From assembly GCA_963678305.2 (NCBI GenBank), contig CAXXVV010000003.1, forward strand, positions 372,001-436,000: a stretch of DNA of 64,000 nucleotides, written 5' to 3'. Source of the stretch: G963676655 sp963678305 (GTDB taxonomy: Bacteria; Verrucomicrobiota; Lentisphaeria; Victivallales; Victivallaceae). The notes under the pieces are model-generated. The model was not told the DNA's origin. It ran no database searches and saw nothing but the letters and a program-made list of their open reading frames with translations. This document shows, piece after piece, positions 1-8,161 of the stretch (the stretch's first letter is position 1; every line of letters starts with the position of its first letter). Position numbers and translations under genes: made by a program.

Positions 1-76
1 TCCATAAAACCGCCGGAACAAACTCCGGATCGAGCAACGGTTTTGTCGGGGCTACTACATTGATTTTCAGTGACAT
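1..76 (-). CDS. N-terminal fragment of an unidentified protein, cut by the window edge
   Basis: An ATG on the minus strand at 76 opens a frame that stays open to base 1, giving 25 residues that begin MSLKINVVAPTKPLLD. A good ribosome binding site (AGGAG) lies about 6 bases upstream of the ATG. The fragment is too short to assign a family. Two LacI-type operator palindromes lie upstream, so it probably starts a regulated transcription unit. No function is proposed. Confidence 0.5.
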   Translation of the reverse strand, partial: MSLKINVVAPTKPLLDPEFVPAVLW

Positions 77-141
77 ATTATTTTCTCCTGTCTGAATTAT
101 CGTCATTATCTTAAGTGGAAAATATACTACTGTTTGAACAT

Positions 142-161
142 TTGCGCAAGGCTTTACGCTA
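142..161. promoter_or_regulatory. Degenerate LacI-type operator
   Basis: TTGCGCAAGGCTTTACGCTA resembles the much better palindrome at 209-228; both keep the outer TTGCG / ACGC half-sites. It lies about 66 bases upstream of the minus-strand ATG at 76. It may be a secondary site for the same regulator. The central CG typical of LacI operators is not kept here, so this site alone is weak. Confidence 0.35.
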
Positions 162-208
162 TTTTTTTCACAAAAAAAAGATGTTTTCAAACAACTTTAA
201 GACAACAT

Positions 209-228
209 TTGCGTAATCGCTTACGCAA
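209..228. promoter_or_regulatory. LacI-type operator palindrome
   Basis: TTGCGTAATCGCTTACGCAA is an even palindrome with one mismatched pair and a central CG, the usual layout of LacI/GalR-family operators. It sits in the 195-base gap between the zinc-ribbon gene and the partial minus-strand gene at 1-76, with a weaker copy 67 bases closer to that gene. No LacI-family gene lies next to it in the window. The two chimeric GntR regulators carry winged-helix DNA-binding domains and would not be expected to bind this form. Confidence 0.5.
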
Positions 229-271
229 GACCGGCAGACAACCGTAACGGACATTCAGGTGAAGATATTAA

Positions 272-703
272 TTACATCGACAAAAGACTGTCAATCGCGG
301 AATTAATTGCTTTGAGAATTGCTCCTTTTACCCCTTCCGGATCAGCTACTGTTTCGAGTTCCCCCTTGCGTTTGAGAGTCTTACGGACAATTTGGATTTC
401 TTCAAGTTCCATGGCGTCAAGCCAGATACCCTTGCATTTTTTACACATTTCAATTGTCGCGTAAGTTTGCGGGTACTTGAATGAAAACATCGGGATTGCG
501 CATTTAGGGCAATTCCGGCGCGATTCCTGACAATCTTTTGAAACCGCAAGCCCTTTGATTGCCAGATCATCCAGGATTTTGTCCAGTTCACCCGCATCAA
601 ACCAGTGGCCGCCGCATTCAGAACACCGCTCTATGGTAATTGACGTTTTTTTTACCGGAATTGCCTGTAAAGAACATTTTTTGCATTTCGGACAATAATA
701 CAT
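272..703 (-). CDS. Small protein with two TFIIB-type zinc ribbons
   Basis: The 143-residue protein has a CPKC pair near the N-terminus followed by CSECGGHWFDAGELDKI, and a second CPKC pair followed by CKKCKGIWLDAMELEEI. This is the duplicated zinc-ribbon of the zf-TFIIB family, where each CxxC pair is followed by a G-x-W-x-D-x-x-E-L-E helix. Such proteins are small, cytosolic and of unknown function; zinc binding is inferred from the eight cysteines. The gene precedes the two TPM-domain genes in the minus-strand series but is downstream of them in transcription, so the three may form one operon (21-base gap to the next gene). Confidence 0.75.
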   Translation of the reverse strand: MYYCPKCKKCSLQAIPVKKTSITIERCSECGGHWFDAGELDKILDDLAIKGLAVSKDCQESRRNCPKCAIPMFSFKYPQTYATIEMCKKCKGIWLDAMELEEIQIVRKTLKRKGELETVADPEGVKGAILKAINSAIDSLLSM

Positions 704-724
704 GATCTTTTCTCCTGCCTAGAT

Positions 725-1615
725 TTACCAACCCCCGGTCGCACCACCGCCACCGGATGATCCGCCGCCAAAACCGCCGCCAAAACCGCCGGAGCTCCAG
801 CCGGAAGAATTGCCGGATGACCCGGTCAAATCATTGGCGCTGCTAAGAATCGCACAAATCAGCCGGAACAGAACCAGAAGTAAAATGACTATTATCCCGA
901 CACAAACCCAGCCCCACCCTTTTTTGCCGCTCTTGAACAAACTAAAGGCGATAAAACATAAAACGACAATCCCTATTGAAGTCAGGATGACCGGCAGATA
1001 GCGTTGCCATAAGGGCCTGACCTGCAACGGCGTAAAGGTCTCAACAATCGCGATGGTCCCGTCATAAATCCCATCGGCAAACTTGCTTTGCTTGAACTTC
1101 GGGATAATCGTTTCCTGAACTATCTTCATGGCCTGGTAGTCGTAGTCATGTCCATAGTGTTTACCAAGTTCGATCCTTACTTTACGGTCCTTATAGGCAA
1201 TCAGCAGTAAGATTCCATCATTTTTCGGTAAATTACCGATGCCGTACTTATCAAACAACCCTGTCGCGAAAGTTTCGATCGAGCTGTTCGCCGTTCCTTT
1301 ATAATCCTTGATTGAATTGACGATGACGACCGCAATTTCACAGTTACTTTTCTCTTCCACTTTCCACAGAATCTGCTCGATGGTTTCTTCCTGCTCACGA
1401 TTCAGCAGTTTAGCGACATCCGTCACATAGCCGGAATCGGGTTGAGGATATGGACTGTAGTCCCTGGTTCTTTTTTTCGGCTGAAACGCTGACGGGGATT
1501 GCTGATCCGTCGCTTTTGCCTCCACCGGTTTTTCTGTATCGGACGCGGCAAATCCGGTTGTCCCAAATACACAAAAGATAAACAGCAAAGGCAGAAGTAA
1601 GAATTTATTCTTCAT
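725..1615 (-). CDS. TPM-domain (YgcG-like) exported membrane protein
   Basis: I start this 296-residue protein at the ATG at 1615, which has a GAGGTGGGTT ribosome binding site; a longer open frame upstream lies within the next gene. Residues 1-22 are a signal peptide, followed by a Pro/Gln-rich linker and a TPM domain (roughly 55-190) with the characteristic IAYKDRKVRIELGKHYG stretch. Two hydrophobic segments follow (about 205-225 and 232-255). The C-terminus is a Gly/Ser tail ending GGGATGGW, as in YgcG proteins of many bacteria. TPM proteins are linked to membrane-protein quality control or respiratory-complex assembly, but the bacterial role is unclear. Its start overlaps the end of the upstream TPM gene by 11 bases, indicating co-translation. 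Confidence 0.8.
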   Translation of the reverse strand: MKNKFLLLPLLFIFCVFGTTGFAASDTEKPVEAKATDQQSPSAFQPKKRTRDYSPYPQPDSGYVTDVAKLLNREQEETIEQILWKVEEKSNCEIAVVIVNSIKDYKGTANSSIETFATGLFDKYGIGNLPKNDGILLLIAYKDRKVRIELGKHYGHDYDYQAMKIVQETIIPKFKQSKFADGIYDGTIAIVETFTPLQVRPLWQRYLPVILTSIGIVVLCFIAFSLFKSGKKGWGWVCVGIIVILLLVLFRLICAILSSANDLTGSSGNSSGWSSGGFGGGFGGGSSGGGGATGGW

Positions 1616-2057
1616 AACCCACCTCATTGCTGATCTCGTTAACATCATCCGGCTGATACGGGAAAAACTCCGCCAGCTTTTTTCCGGTATTTTCCACCGC
1701 CGCGGCAATGCCTTCACCGAATTTGTCCGCGGCAAAATGACGCGCCATCAAATCGCGTTCCTCGTCCCAGAAGCCCTGTCCGGTCTTTTCATTGATTCCG
1801 ACGTCTCCATAAATCAGGAATTCACGATTGGCGGTCACCAGCAGAATCATGACACAATTGCGGTCCGCAGTTTTGTGAAGTTCATACTTGCGAAACAAAC
1901 TCATCGCCTTGCGTTTAATATCATCCCAGCAATAGCGCAGAATAACAACCTTGATTTCCGCGCTGGTATTTTTTTCAGCATCAGCGACCGCTTTTTCAAC
2001 CATTTCCTTTTCGGCCGGACGCAGAAACTCTTTAATGTTATCCGAACGTTTTGCCAT
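1605..2057 (-). CDS. Cytosolic TPM-domain protein
   Basis: This 150-residue protein starting MAKRSDNIKEFLRP is a single TPM domain without signal peptide or transmembrane segment. The core NREFLIYGDVGINEKTGQGF matches the companion protein downstream, so the two are distant paralogues. Two in-frame ATGs compete (2066 and 2057); 2057 is chosen because GGGATG lies at workable spacing. The longer open frame to 2159 is AT-rich and has no ribosome binding site. The stop overlaps the start of the downstream TPM gene. Paired TPM genes of this kind (one membrane-anchored and one not) are common in bacteria, but their function is not established. Confidence 0.75.
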   Translation of the reverse strand: MAKRSDNIKEFLRPAEKEMVEKAVADAEKNTSAEIKVVILRYCWDDIKRKAMSLFRKYELHKTADRNCVMILLVTANREFLIYGDVGINEKTGQGFWDEERDLMARHFAADKFGEGIAAAVENTGKKLAEFFPYQPDDVNEISNEVGYEE

Positions 2058-2133
2058 AATGTTCATCCCGGTATTTAATCTACGGTTTATATAACAGTAA
2101 AATATCACCCTGTAATTAATTTTACAAAAGAAA

Positions 2134-2170
2134 AAGCCGTAAAAATGATTTAAAACCATTCTTACGGCTT
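2134..2170 (-). terminator. Rho-independent terminator after fabD
   Basis: AAGCCGTAA at 2134-2142 pairs with TTACGGCTT at 2162-2170, with further partial pairing inside. Read on the minus strand, the stem is followed by TTTTTCTTTTG. It lies 26 bases past the fabD stop, in the right orientation to end fabD transcription. Confidence 0.75.
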
Positions 2171-2195
2171 GAATTCAACTATACAAATTTAATGC

Positions 2196-3113
2196 TTAAT
2201 CGAGTGAAAAACCCGCCAGGGTCTCGGTGCTGTTGACGTTGCAGAAAGGAACCTCTTTGTCCGTACGGCGGAGCAGACCGGTCAGGACGTTGCCGGGACC
2301 GAATTCGATCATTTTTTCGCCACCGGCGGCGATCATGCCCCGGACACAAGTCTCCCAACGGACACTGCCCGCCACCTGTGATTCCAGGTTGTTAACAATC
2401 TCCGCCGCGTCGGAAGCGGCAGCACCGGTAAAGTTCTGGTAAACCGGGATCGAAGGCGCATTCATCGGGGTCGCTTCGAGAACCGGACGCAACTGCTTAC
2501 CGGCTTCAGCCATCAGACGGGAATGGTACGCGCCGGCAACTTTCAATGGAATAACCTTGCGCAAACCGCGTTCTTTAAGACCGGCAACCGCGGCTTCAAC
2601 TTTGTCTTTTTCCCCGCTGATCACGATCTGGCCGGGGCAATTGTAGTTGGCGACGTCTATATCATTTTCGGCGCATACTTCAGCGATAACCGCTTCGTCG
2701 CCACCGAGGACGCTGGCCATGCCGCCGTTAGTGGCGCGGCAGGCGGCATCCATCAGTTCGGCCCGCTGAGCTACCAGCTTCAGACCGTCTTCAAAAGAGA
2801 AAACACCGGCGGCAAACATCGCGGCATATTCACCAAGGCTCAAGCCGCCGCAGCCGATGGCTTCAACTCCCGGATTGGCTTCGCGAAACGCGGCCAAACA
2901 GGCACAACTCATGGTATAAATGGCCGGTTGGCAGTAACGACTTTCGGTCAGTTTTTCCGCCGGACCGTTGAAACAGACATCGGTAACACTCCAATCGAGA
3001 GTGGCATCAGCCTGATCAAAAATTGCTTTGGCGGCGGTGCTGCTTTCGTAGAGGTCCTTACCCATTCCGACCGCTTGCGCGCCTTGTCCTGAAAATACGA
3101 AAAATGCTTTCAT
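2196..3113 (-). CDS. fabD: Malonyl-CoA:ACP transacylase
   Basis: This 305-residue cytosolic enzyme moves malonyl from CoA to acyl carrier protein, supplying the extender unit for type II fatty acid synthesis. The N-terminal GQGAQ motif is at residues 9-13. The nucleophile elbow GLSLGEY places the catalytic serine at 92, and the catalytic histidine is in GAYHSRL at 197. The downstream PVYQNFTG supplies the conserved glutamine. Length fits the family. No other fab gene is adjacent, unlike the usual fabH-fabD-fabG-acpP clusters. A clear terminator follows it, and a REP/transposase patch lies upstream, so it appears to be a single-gene transcription unit. Confidence 0.93.
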   Translation of the reverse strand: MKAFFVFSGQGAQAVGMGKDLYESSTAAKAIFDQADATLDWSVTDVCFNGPAEKLTESRYCQPAIYTMSCACLAAFREANPGVEAIGCGGLSLGEYAAMFAAGVFSFEDGLKLVAQRAELMDAACRATNGGMASVLGGDEAVIAEVCAENDIDVANYNCPGQIVISGEKDKVEAAVAGLKERGLRKVIPLKVAGAYHSRLMAEAGKQLRPVLEATPMNAPSIPVYQNFTGAAASDAAEIVNNLESQVAGSVRWETCVRGMIAAGGEKMIEFGPGNVLTGLLRRTDKEVPFCNVNSTETLAGFSLD

Positions 3114-3163
3114 ATTTTTTCCTTCTTTTGTTTTTTATTTTAAAGTGGTTTGTTCTTTTTGTC

Positions 3164-3444
3164 GCAGTCTTACAGCCTGCTTTGCTTGGTTTTATTCTTA
3201 TCCCCGGGCGTTGCCCGGGGCTTTGCTATTTCAGGCCTACGGCCTGTTATGTCGCAGGCTTACAACGTGTTTTTTTATCCTTTGCTTATCTTCAGACCCA
3301 CGGCCTGCCATTATATATTAATTGCCGATATTTCTACGCATACTAGACTGTTTAAGGTTCAGCCCCGTAGGGGCAAAATTGCACAGCCCCGGGCAACGCC
3401 CGGGGGATAGCATTTACAAACCCCAAAGCAGGCTGTAAGTCTGC
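3164..3444. repeat. REP-like palindrome cluster, left side of the transposase gene
   Basis: The gap between fabD and the transposase holds several GC-rich palindromes: CCCCGGGC-GTT-GCCCGGGG (3202-3220), CAGGCC-TAC-GGCCTG (3232-3246), a decayed copy of the latter (3293-3307), GCCCC-GTA-GGGGC (3362-3374), and CCCCGGGC-AAC-GCCCGGGG (3387-3405) in the opposite orientation. It is bordered by GCAGTCTTACAGCCTGC (3164-3180) and GCAGGCTGTAAGTCTGC (3428-3444). The same units recur at 3927-4007 on the other side of the transposase. This is the typical form of REP/BIME sequences mobilised by REP-associated tyrosine transposases. No gene is seen in this 340-base gap. Confidence 0.7.
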
Positions 3445-3943
3445 AATAAACGGATCAATCCCACAAATAGCGTTCATCATATTCAACTTCATGTTTTTCA
3501 AGGAAACGTATAAACTCTTCCTTAAATGAGAAAGTCGCGTGATGTTCCTCTTGTAACAATATATATCGTTTTACTTTTTTCAACCGTGAATTGCTTACAG
3601 AAAATGCGCCATATCCGTTTTGCCAGGCAAAATCATGCAATTCTTTAACTTGAAGCTTTATCCATTTTGATGATGACTTTTTTATCTCCTCAATTACTTT
3701 AGAGACTGAAATAGTTCTCGATAGTCGTAATAATATATGAATATGGTCCGGTTGCGCATTAATTTCGATACAAGGACATTCCCAATTAATTAAAATTCCG
3801 GCAATATATGATTCCAAATCTTTTTTAAATTCAGAATCAATCAATTTAAGTCGGTTTTTTGTTGAAAAAATCAAATGTAAATATATTTGCGACAATGATT
3901 TTGACATACATTTCAATCCATTTATTGCAGACTTACAGCCTGC
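3428..3943 (-). mobile_element. IS200-like / REP-associated transposase element
   Basis: A 516-base unit consists of one transposase gene bounded by exact inverted 17-mers: GCAGGCTGTAAGTCTGC at 3428-3444 and its reverse complement at 3927-3943. Classical IS200/IS605 elements end in subterminal hairpins and not in terminal inverted repeats, so these 17-mers are more likely REP-type units flanking a domesticated RAYT gene than true transposon ends. The surrounding palindromes (3164-3444 and 3927-4007) fit that view. Confidence 0.55.
3455..3907 (-). CDS. REP-associated tyrosine transposase (Y1_Tnp, IS200-like)
   Basis: The 150-residue protein begins MSKSLSQIYLHLIFSTKNR, typical of the IS200/TnpA-REP family; an ATG three codons upstream at 3916 is possible but less likely. 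The HUH metal-binding motif is seen in QPDHIHILLRL, and the nucleophilic tyrosine in WQNGYGAFSVS. The ending WD is common in the family. The enzyme would cut and rejoin single-stranded DNA at REP hairpins. It lacks the accessory TnpB, and the gene is intact. Being surrounded by matching palindromes points to a resident RAYT gene serving the local REPs. Confidence 0.85.
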   Translation of the reverse strand: MSKSLSQIYLHLIFSTKNRLKLIDSEFKKDLESYIAGILINWECPCIEINAQPDHIHILLRLSRTISVSKVIEEIKKSSSKWIKLQVKELHDFAWQNGYGAFSVSNSRLKKVKRYILLQEEHHATFSFKEEFIRFLEKHEVEYDERYLWD

Positions 3944-4007
3944 TTTTTTATCCTGTTTTTACCCCCGGGCGCTGCCCGGGGCTTTGTAATTTCAGGCCTA
4001 CGGCCTG
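3927..4007. repeat. REP-like palindromes, right side of the transposase gene
   Basis: Moving right from the transposase: GCAGACTTACAGCCTGC (3927-3943), then CCCCGGGC-GCT-GCCCGGGG (3963-3981), then CAGGCC-TAC-GGCCTG (3993-4007). Order and spacing match 3164-3246, so this is a second copy of the same composite repeat with a few changes. The hairpin arms are conserved while the loop varies (GTT or GCT), as expected for sequences kept by structure. Confidence 0.7.
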
Positions 4008-4111
4008 GATTGTTTTAGCATCATCTACGCTATCCGGCATTATGTTCCGCGCTTTCAGCGCTAATTATTAATTATTTATTTAACCTTTTGTGCCATCCGA
4101 GTTGTTTTTCA

Positions 4112-4146
4112 TTCGATGTTCGATGTTAAACGTTCGATGTTCGATG
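4112..4146. repeat. Short direct repeats of TTCGATG
   Basis: Four copies of TTCGATG occur as two tandem pairs (4112-4125 and 4133-4146) separated by TTAAACG. They lie just past the stop of purU in a gene-free stretch. No function is apparent; slippage or a protein-binding array are both possible. Confidence 0.55.
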
Positions 4147-4156
4147 TTCAAAGAGT

Positions 4157-5008
4157 TCAATTAAAGACGATCACCCGGTGGCCGTGGACCATGACGCGAT
4201 GTTCAAGATGAGCCTTGACCGCACGGGTCAGCACCACCCGTTCGACTTCCGCACCGATGCGTTTGAGGTCGTCCGGAGTCTTTTCATGGTCGATACGCAC
4301 GACATCCTGTTCGATGATCGGACCTTTGTCAAGTTCGGCAGTGGCATAATGGGCAGTGGCGCCGATCATTTTCACGCCGCGTTCATAAGCACGGACGTAA
4401 GGGTTGCCGCCTTCAAACGCCGGCAGGAACGCATGGTGGATGTTGATGATCCGGAGCGGAAATTTCGCGATAAATTCTTCCGAAAGAATCTGCATGTAAC
4501 GGGCCATTATCACCAGATCTATGCGGTGTTTTTCCAACAGGTCGAGTACTTTGGCCTCCTGCTGCTGCTTCGTCTCTTTGGTAACCGGCAGGCAATAAAA
4601 CGGAATCCGGAACCAGTCGGCCATATATTCGAGATTGGAGTGATTGCTGATAATCAGCGGAATTTCACAATGCAGTTCGCCTTCCTGATGTTTGACCAGC
4701 AGATCATGGAGGTTATGCGAGGTCTTGGTAACCAGGATCGCCACTTTCGGAACGTAATCGGAATAGTGCACCTGCCAGTCAAGCTGCAATTCTTCGGCTA
4801 GAGCCCCGAATTTGCCTTCCAAATCGCGCCGGGACATCCGCATATCGGACAGGTCGATCTTGATCCGCATAAAATAGTGGCTGCTCAATTCAGCGGTATA
4901 TTGCTGACAATGCACAATATTCAAACTGTTCTCAAAGAAAAATGAAGTAATCTGGGAAATCAATCCTTTACAGTCCGCGGTCTGAATCAAAAATACGGCG
5001 TTTTTCAT
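4157..5008 (-). CDS. purU: Formyltetrahydrofolate deformylase
   Basis: This 283-residue cytosolic enzyme hydrolyses 10-formyl-tetrahydrofolate to formate and tetrahydrofolate, feeding PurT-type purine synthesis and balancing one-carbon pools. Residues 1-80 form an ACT domain (QTADCKGLISQITSFF). Residues about 88-270 are the formyl-transferase fold. The hydrolytic triad is visible: Asn189 and His191 in INIHHAFLPAF, and Asp227 in ELDKGPIIEQD. The N-terminal ACT domain distinguishes PurU from PurN. Length fits. The gene stands alone, 22 bases past lepB's stop, so it could be read from its own promoter or be partly linked to lepB's upstream neighbours only by proximity. Confidence 0.93.
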   Translation of the reverse strand: MKNAVFLIQTADCKGLISQITSFFFENSLNIVHCQQYTAELSSHYFMRIKIDLSDMRMSRRDLEGKFGALAEELQLDWQVHYSDYVPKVAILVTKTSHNLHDLLVKHQEGELHCEIPLIISNHSNLEYMADWFRIPFYCLPVTKETKQQQEAKVLDLLEKHRIDLVIMARYMQILSEEFIAKFPLRIINIHHAFLPAFEGGNPYVRAYERGVKMIGATAHYATAELDKGPIIEQDVVRIDHEKTPDDLKRIGAEVERVVLTRAVKAHLEHRVMVHGHRVIVFN

Positions 5009-5030
5009 GCTTGCTCCCTCGATATAAAAA

Positions 5031-6323
5031 TTATTGTAAATTCATAGAATCAAAAGTCGCGGCTCCGGGCTTGCCGGTCGGGACATCCAGCGGCGGCTTG
5101 TTGTCAATAATACCCCAGCGCCGGGAAAATGGCCAGAACACAAACAACGCGGTCCCGACAATATTGCGACGCGGGACTGTACCCCAGAAACGCCCGTCCG
5201 AACTGAACGCCACATTATCCCCGAGCATGAAATAATGGTCCTCGGGAATTTCAATGTACGCCTCGTCTGACCCCAGGTTTGGAGTGGCGGAATATCCGCT
5301 TTCTGTGCCGAGATCACGAATGAGCCCCTGGTGTCCCTGGTAGCCGCCTTTGCCGGAATATAGTTTTTCGAACCGTTTATTAAAGTCCGTGATCGGTTTA
5401 AACTCCGTTGCGCCTTTCGGCTTGACATAGAGCATGCCCCTGGTGATCCGCAGCGTATCACCAGGCAGACCGACCAGGCGTTTAATATAATAAGGCCCTG
5501 TGTCCATCAGGGGGCGTCCATTCGGACCGATAATTCCACCGGTAAAGAAAACCGTCACGTCACCGCGCCGGAGTCCCCGCAGATGAAACGAAACCCGGTC
5601 GACAAAAAGATGATCACCCAATGACAACCAGCCTTTGCTAACCTGGTCCCCGGCTTTAAAATCCAGTTGCAAACCGGGACGCAGAATCGTATTCCCGGTT
5701 TCCGCGTCCTGCCCGAAAAATTGCCACATATTGCAATACTGCAAGACTTTTTCCGGATTTCCCGGCAGCTCATACTTCTCAGAACCAATCCTGAACGAAG
5801 TGAAATCGAATATTAGATCTTCGGTATAGTAGCGGATAGAATTTGGATCGAACACCCCGGACTGTTTCACCGTCAGGTCAGCTTTCCGGGCGGAAAACAG
5901 CGGATAGAGCAAAAACGACGGGGTCTTTGCCAGGGTGGCATTTGAACTGATATGGTGAATGCCGTAAAGTGTCGGCTGCATACTGCTGGTGGGGATCTTA
6001 AATGGTTGGAGAAAAAGACCGCGAATCCCGAACGCGACGGCCAGCGCCACGGCAAAAACATCGACCCATTCCCGGACCAGCTTGTGAGGTTTCGACGGCA
6101 ACAGTGAGGCAGTTTTAGCTTCGAGCTTATCGAGTTTATCTTTGGAGGCCGAATCCTTGTAGTCGATCAGCGCCAGTTCTTCTTTAACCTTGTTCAGACT
6201 GTTTTTGAGTTTGTCCGGCATAATATCGTCATCGGTATGGAGCCGGTGCCTGACGTATTTGCTCAGGTCCTTCCAATGCTTTTTACGACGCAATTTACTG
6301 CTGAATAGATGTAAATAAAACAT
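5031..6323 (-). CDS. lepB: Signal peptidase I with a long insertion
   Basis: This 430-residue membrane protease removes signal peptides from exported proteins. After a charged N-terminal region (1-80) there is one membrane segment (about 88-106). Box B follows as PTSSMQPTL with the catalytic serine at 114. The catalytic lysine is at 281 in YYIKRLVGLPGD, and box E is GDNVAFSSDGRFWG. About 165 residues separate Ser and Lys, far more than in most S26A enzymes, so a large domain is inserted there. Only one base separates its start from the lepA stop, so the two are surely cotranscribed, as in the classical lepA-lepB pair. Confidence 0.92.
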   Translation of the reverse strand: MFYLHLFSSKLRRKKHWKDLSKYVRHRLHTDDDIMPDKLKNSLNKVKEELALIDYKDSASKDKLDKLEAKTASLLPSKPHKLVREWVDVFAVALAVAFGIRGLFLQPFKIPTSSMQPTLYGIHHISSNATLAKTPSFLLYPLFSARKADLTVKQSGVFDPNSIRYYTEDLIFDFTSFRIGSEKYELPGNPEKVLQYCNMWQFFGQDAETGNTILRPGLQLDFKAGDQVSKGWLSLGDHLFVDRVSFHLRGLRRGDVTVFFTGGIIGPNGRPLMDTGPYYIKRLVGLPGDTLRITRGMLYVKPKGATEFKPITDFNKRFEKLYSGKGGYQGHQGLIRDLGTESGYSATPNLGSDEAYIEIPEDHYFMLGDNVAFSSDGRFWGTVPRRNIVGTALFVFWPFSRRWGIIDNKPPLDVPTGKPGAATFDSMNLQ

Positions 6324-6324
6324 A

Positions 6325-8130
6325 TTATGTCTCGTCCGATGATTTCAGGACCGCGACGAACGCCTCCTGCGGAATATTAACTTTACCGACCTGTTTCATA
6401 CGTTTTTTCCCCTCTTTCTGTTTTTCCAGCAGCTTGCGTTTACGGGTGATATCCCCGCCGTAACATTTAGCCAGTACGTTTTTGCGCAACTGACGAACCG
6501 TTTCGCGGGCAATGATTTTGCCGCCGACCGCCGCTTGCAGGGCGACCTGGAACATTTGCTGCGGAATAACGTTTTTCAAACGCTCGACCAGCTTACGGCC
6601 GCGATTGTAAGCGTGATCGACGTGAACGATCGATGAAAAAGCGTCGACCGGTTCACCGTTGACCAGAATATCGAGCTTAACCAGTTTATCCGGGCGATAG
6701 CCGGCGGCTTCATAATCCATGCTGCCGTAACCGCGGGTAATCGATTTGAGTTTGTCATGGAAGTCGATCAGAATCTCATGCATCGGCAATTCCGCCACGA
6801 TGATGACGTGACCATGATCGACCGAATCAGTATGGGTGCAGACACCGCGCTTCTGCATGATCAAATTCATCACGTCGCCAATATAATCGTTCGGCAACAT
6901 AACCCTGACATTGATAATCGGCTCCTCAATCCGGTCGATCAGAGTCGGGTCCGGTAAATGGATCGGGTTATCGACCGGGATCATTTCGCCGCTTTTCATA
7001 TAAACGTGATAGATCACGCTCGGATAGGTGGCGATTATGTCCATGTCGTATTCGCGCCGCAAACGTTCCTGAATGATCTCCATGTGAAGCAGACCAAGGA
7101 AACCGCAGCGAAAACCGAAGCCAAGGGCAACCGAGTTTTCAGGTTGAAATTCAAACGCGGCGTCATTAAGCTGGAGTTTTCCCATACTAAGTTTAAGTTG
7201 TTCGTAATCGCTTGAGTCAATCGGGTAAATTCCGCTGAACACCATCGGATTAACCGTCTGGAATCCCGGAAGCGCACTCGAACAAGGGTTCTTGACATCG
7301 GTAACGGTATCGCCGATCCGGGTGTCGGCGGTGGTTTTGATGTTCGGGATAATATAGCCGACCGAACCGGCGGAAAGCGAATCTGCCGCCTGCATTCGCG
7401 GCTGAAAAACCCCGACCTCTTTGACGTCACCGGAAACTTCGTTACTGAAAAGTTTGATCCGGTCGCCCCGCTTCAGGGAACCTTTGAACATCCGGACATA
7501 AATTACAACACCGCGAAACGAGTCGTACATGGAGTCAAAGATCAAGGCGCTGGTTCCATCTTGCTCGCGCTTAACCGGAGGCGGAATACGTTTAACCACT
7601 TCTTCCAGCAATTCGTTCACGCCATCGCCGGTCTTCGCGCTGATCAACAATGCCTCTTCCTTTGGAATCGCCAGAATCTCTTCCATCTGCTCATAGCACA
7701 TATCAAGGTCCGACGCGGGCAAATCGATTTTATTGATGACCGGAATAATGGTCAGCTTCTGCTTATGCGCAAGATTGACATTGGCCACCGTTTGAGCCTG
7801 CACCCCCTGAGTGGCGTCGATAATCAGCAACGCGCCTTCGCACGCGGACAATGAACGACTGACTTCATAAGAAAAGTCAACGTGTCCGGGGGTGTCGATG
7901 AGGTTGAATTCGTATTCCTTGCCATCTTCCGATTTAAAAAACATCCTGACCGGATGCGATTTGATGGTGATGCCGCGTTCGCGCTCCAGATCCATATCGT
8001 CAAGCAGCTGTTCCTGGGCGTCACGCTCGGAAACAGTGCTGGTCAACTCCATCATGCGGTCGGCCAGGGTTGATTTACCATGGTCGATATGCGCGATAAT
8101 CGAAAAATTCCGTATTAAATCAAGTTCCAT
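6325..8130 (-). CDS. lepA: Elongation factor 4 (ribosome back-translocase, LepA)
   Basis: This 601-residue translational GTPase acts on stalled or mistranslocated ribosomes. The P-loop is AHIDHGKST near residue 16, followed by the switch II motif DTPGHVDF and the base-specifying NKID. LepA-specific features follow, including the domain around FGFRCGFLGLLHMEIIQERL and the C-terminal domain with KCYGGDITRKRKLLEKQKEG. Length and architecture match the family. It is the first gene of the lepA-lepB operon; a possible sigma-70 promoter is at 8162-8189. Confidence 0.96.
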   Translation of the reverse strand: MELDLIRNFSIIAHIDHGKSTLADRMMELTSTVSERDAQEQLLDDMDLERERGITIKSHPVRMFFKSEDGKEYEFNLIDTPGHVDFSYEVSRSLSACEGALLIIDATQGVQAQTVANVNLAHKQKLTIIPVINKIDLPASDLDMCYEQMEEILAIPKEEALLISAKTGDGVNELLEEVVKRIPPPVKREQDGTSALIFDSMYDSFRGVVIYVRMFKGSLKRGDRIKLFSNEVSGDVKEVGVFQPRMQAADSLSAGSVGYIIPNIKTTADTRIGDTVTDVKNPCSSALPGFQTVNPMVFSGIYPIDSSDYEQLKLSMGKLQLNDAAFEFQPENSVALGFGFRCGFLGLLHMEIIQERLRREYDMDIIATYPSVIYHVYMKSGEMIPVDNPIHLPDPTLIDRIEEPIINVRVMLPNDYIGDVMNLIMQKRGVCTHTDSVDHGHVIIVAELPMHEILIDFHDKLKSITRGYGSMDYEAAGYRPDKLVKLDILVNGEPVDAFSSIVHVDHAYNRGRKLVERLKNVIPQQMFQVALQAAVGGKIIARETVRQLRKNVLAKCYGGDITRKRKLLEKQKEGKKRMKQVGKVNIPQEAFVAVLKSSDET

Positions 8131-8161
8131 ATTGTATTATTATCTAAAGTTAAATTTTTTA

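Noticed and set aside
3455..3907. Active IS200 insertion with TnpB
   Set aside because: No tnpB is present and terminal features do not fit classical IS200. A resident RAYT is the better explanation.
3164..4007. CRISPR array
   Set aside because: The repeats are palindromic, irregularly spaced and mixed in kind, with no equal spacers. They are REP-type units flanking a RAYT gene.
4178..4801. Long antisense frame within purU and similar frames in lepA and the giant kinase gene
   Set aside because: These are reading-frame shadows of GC-biased coding sequence, without ribosome binding sites or recognisable motifs.
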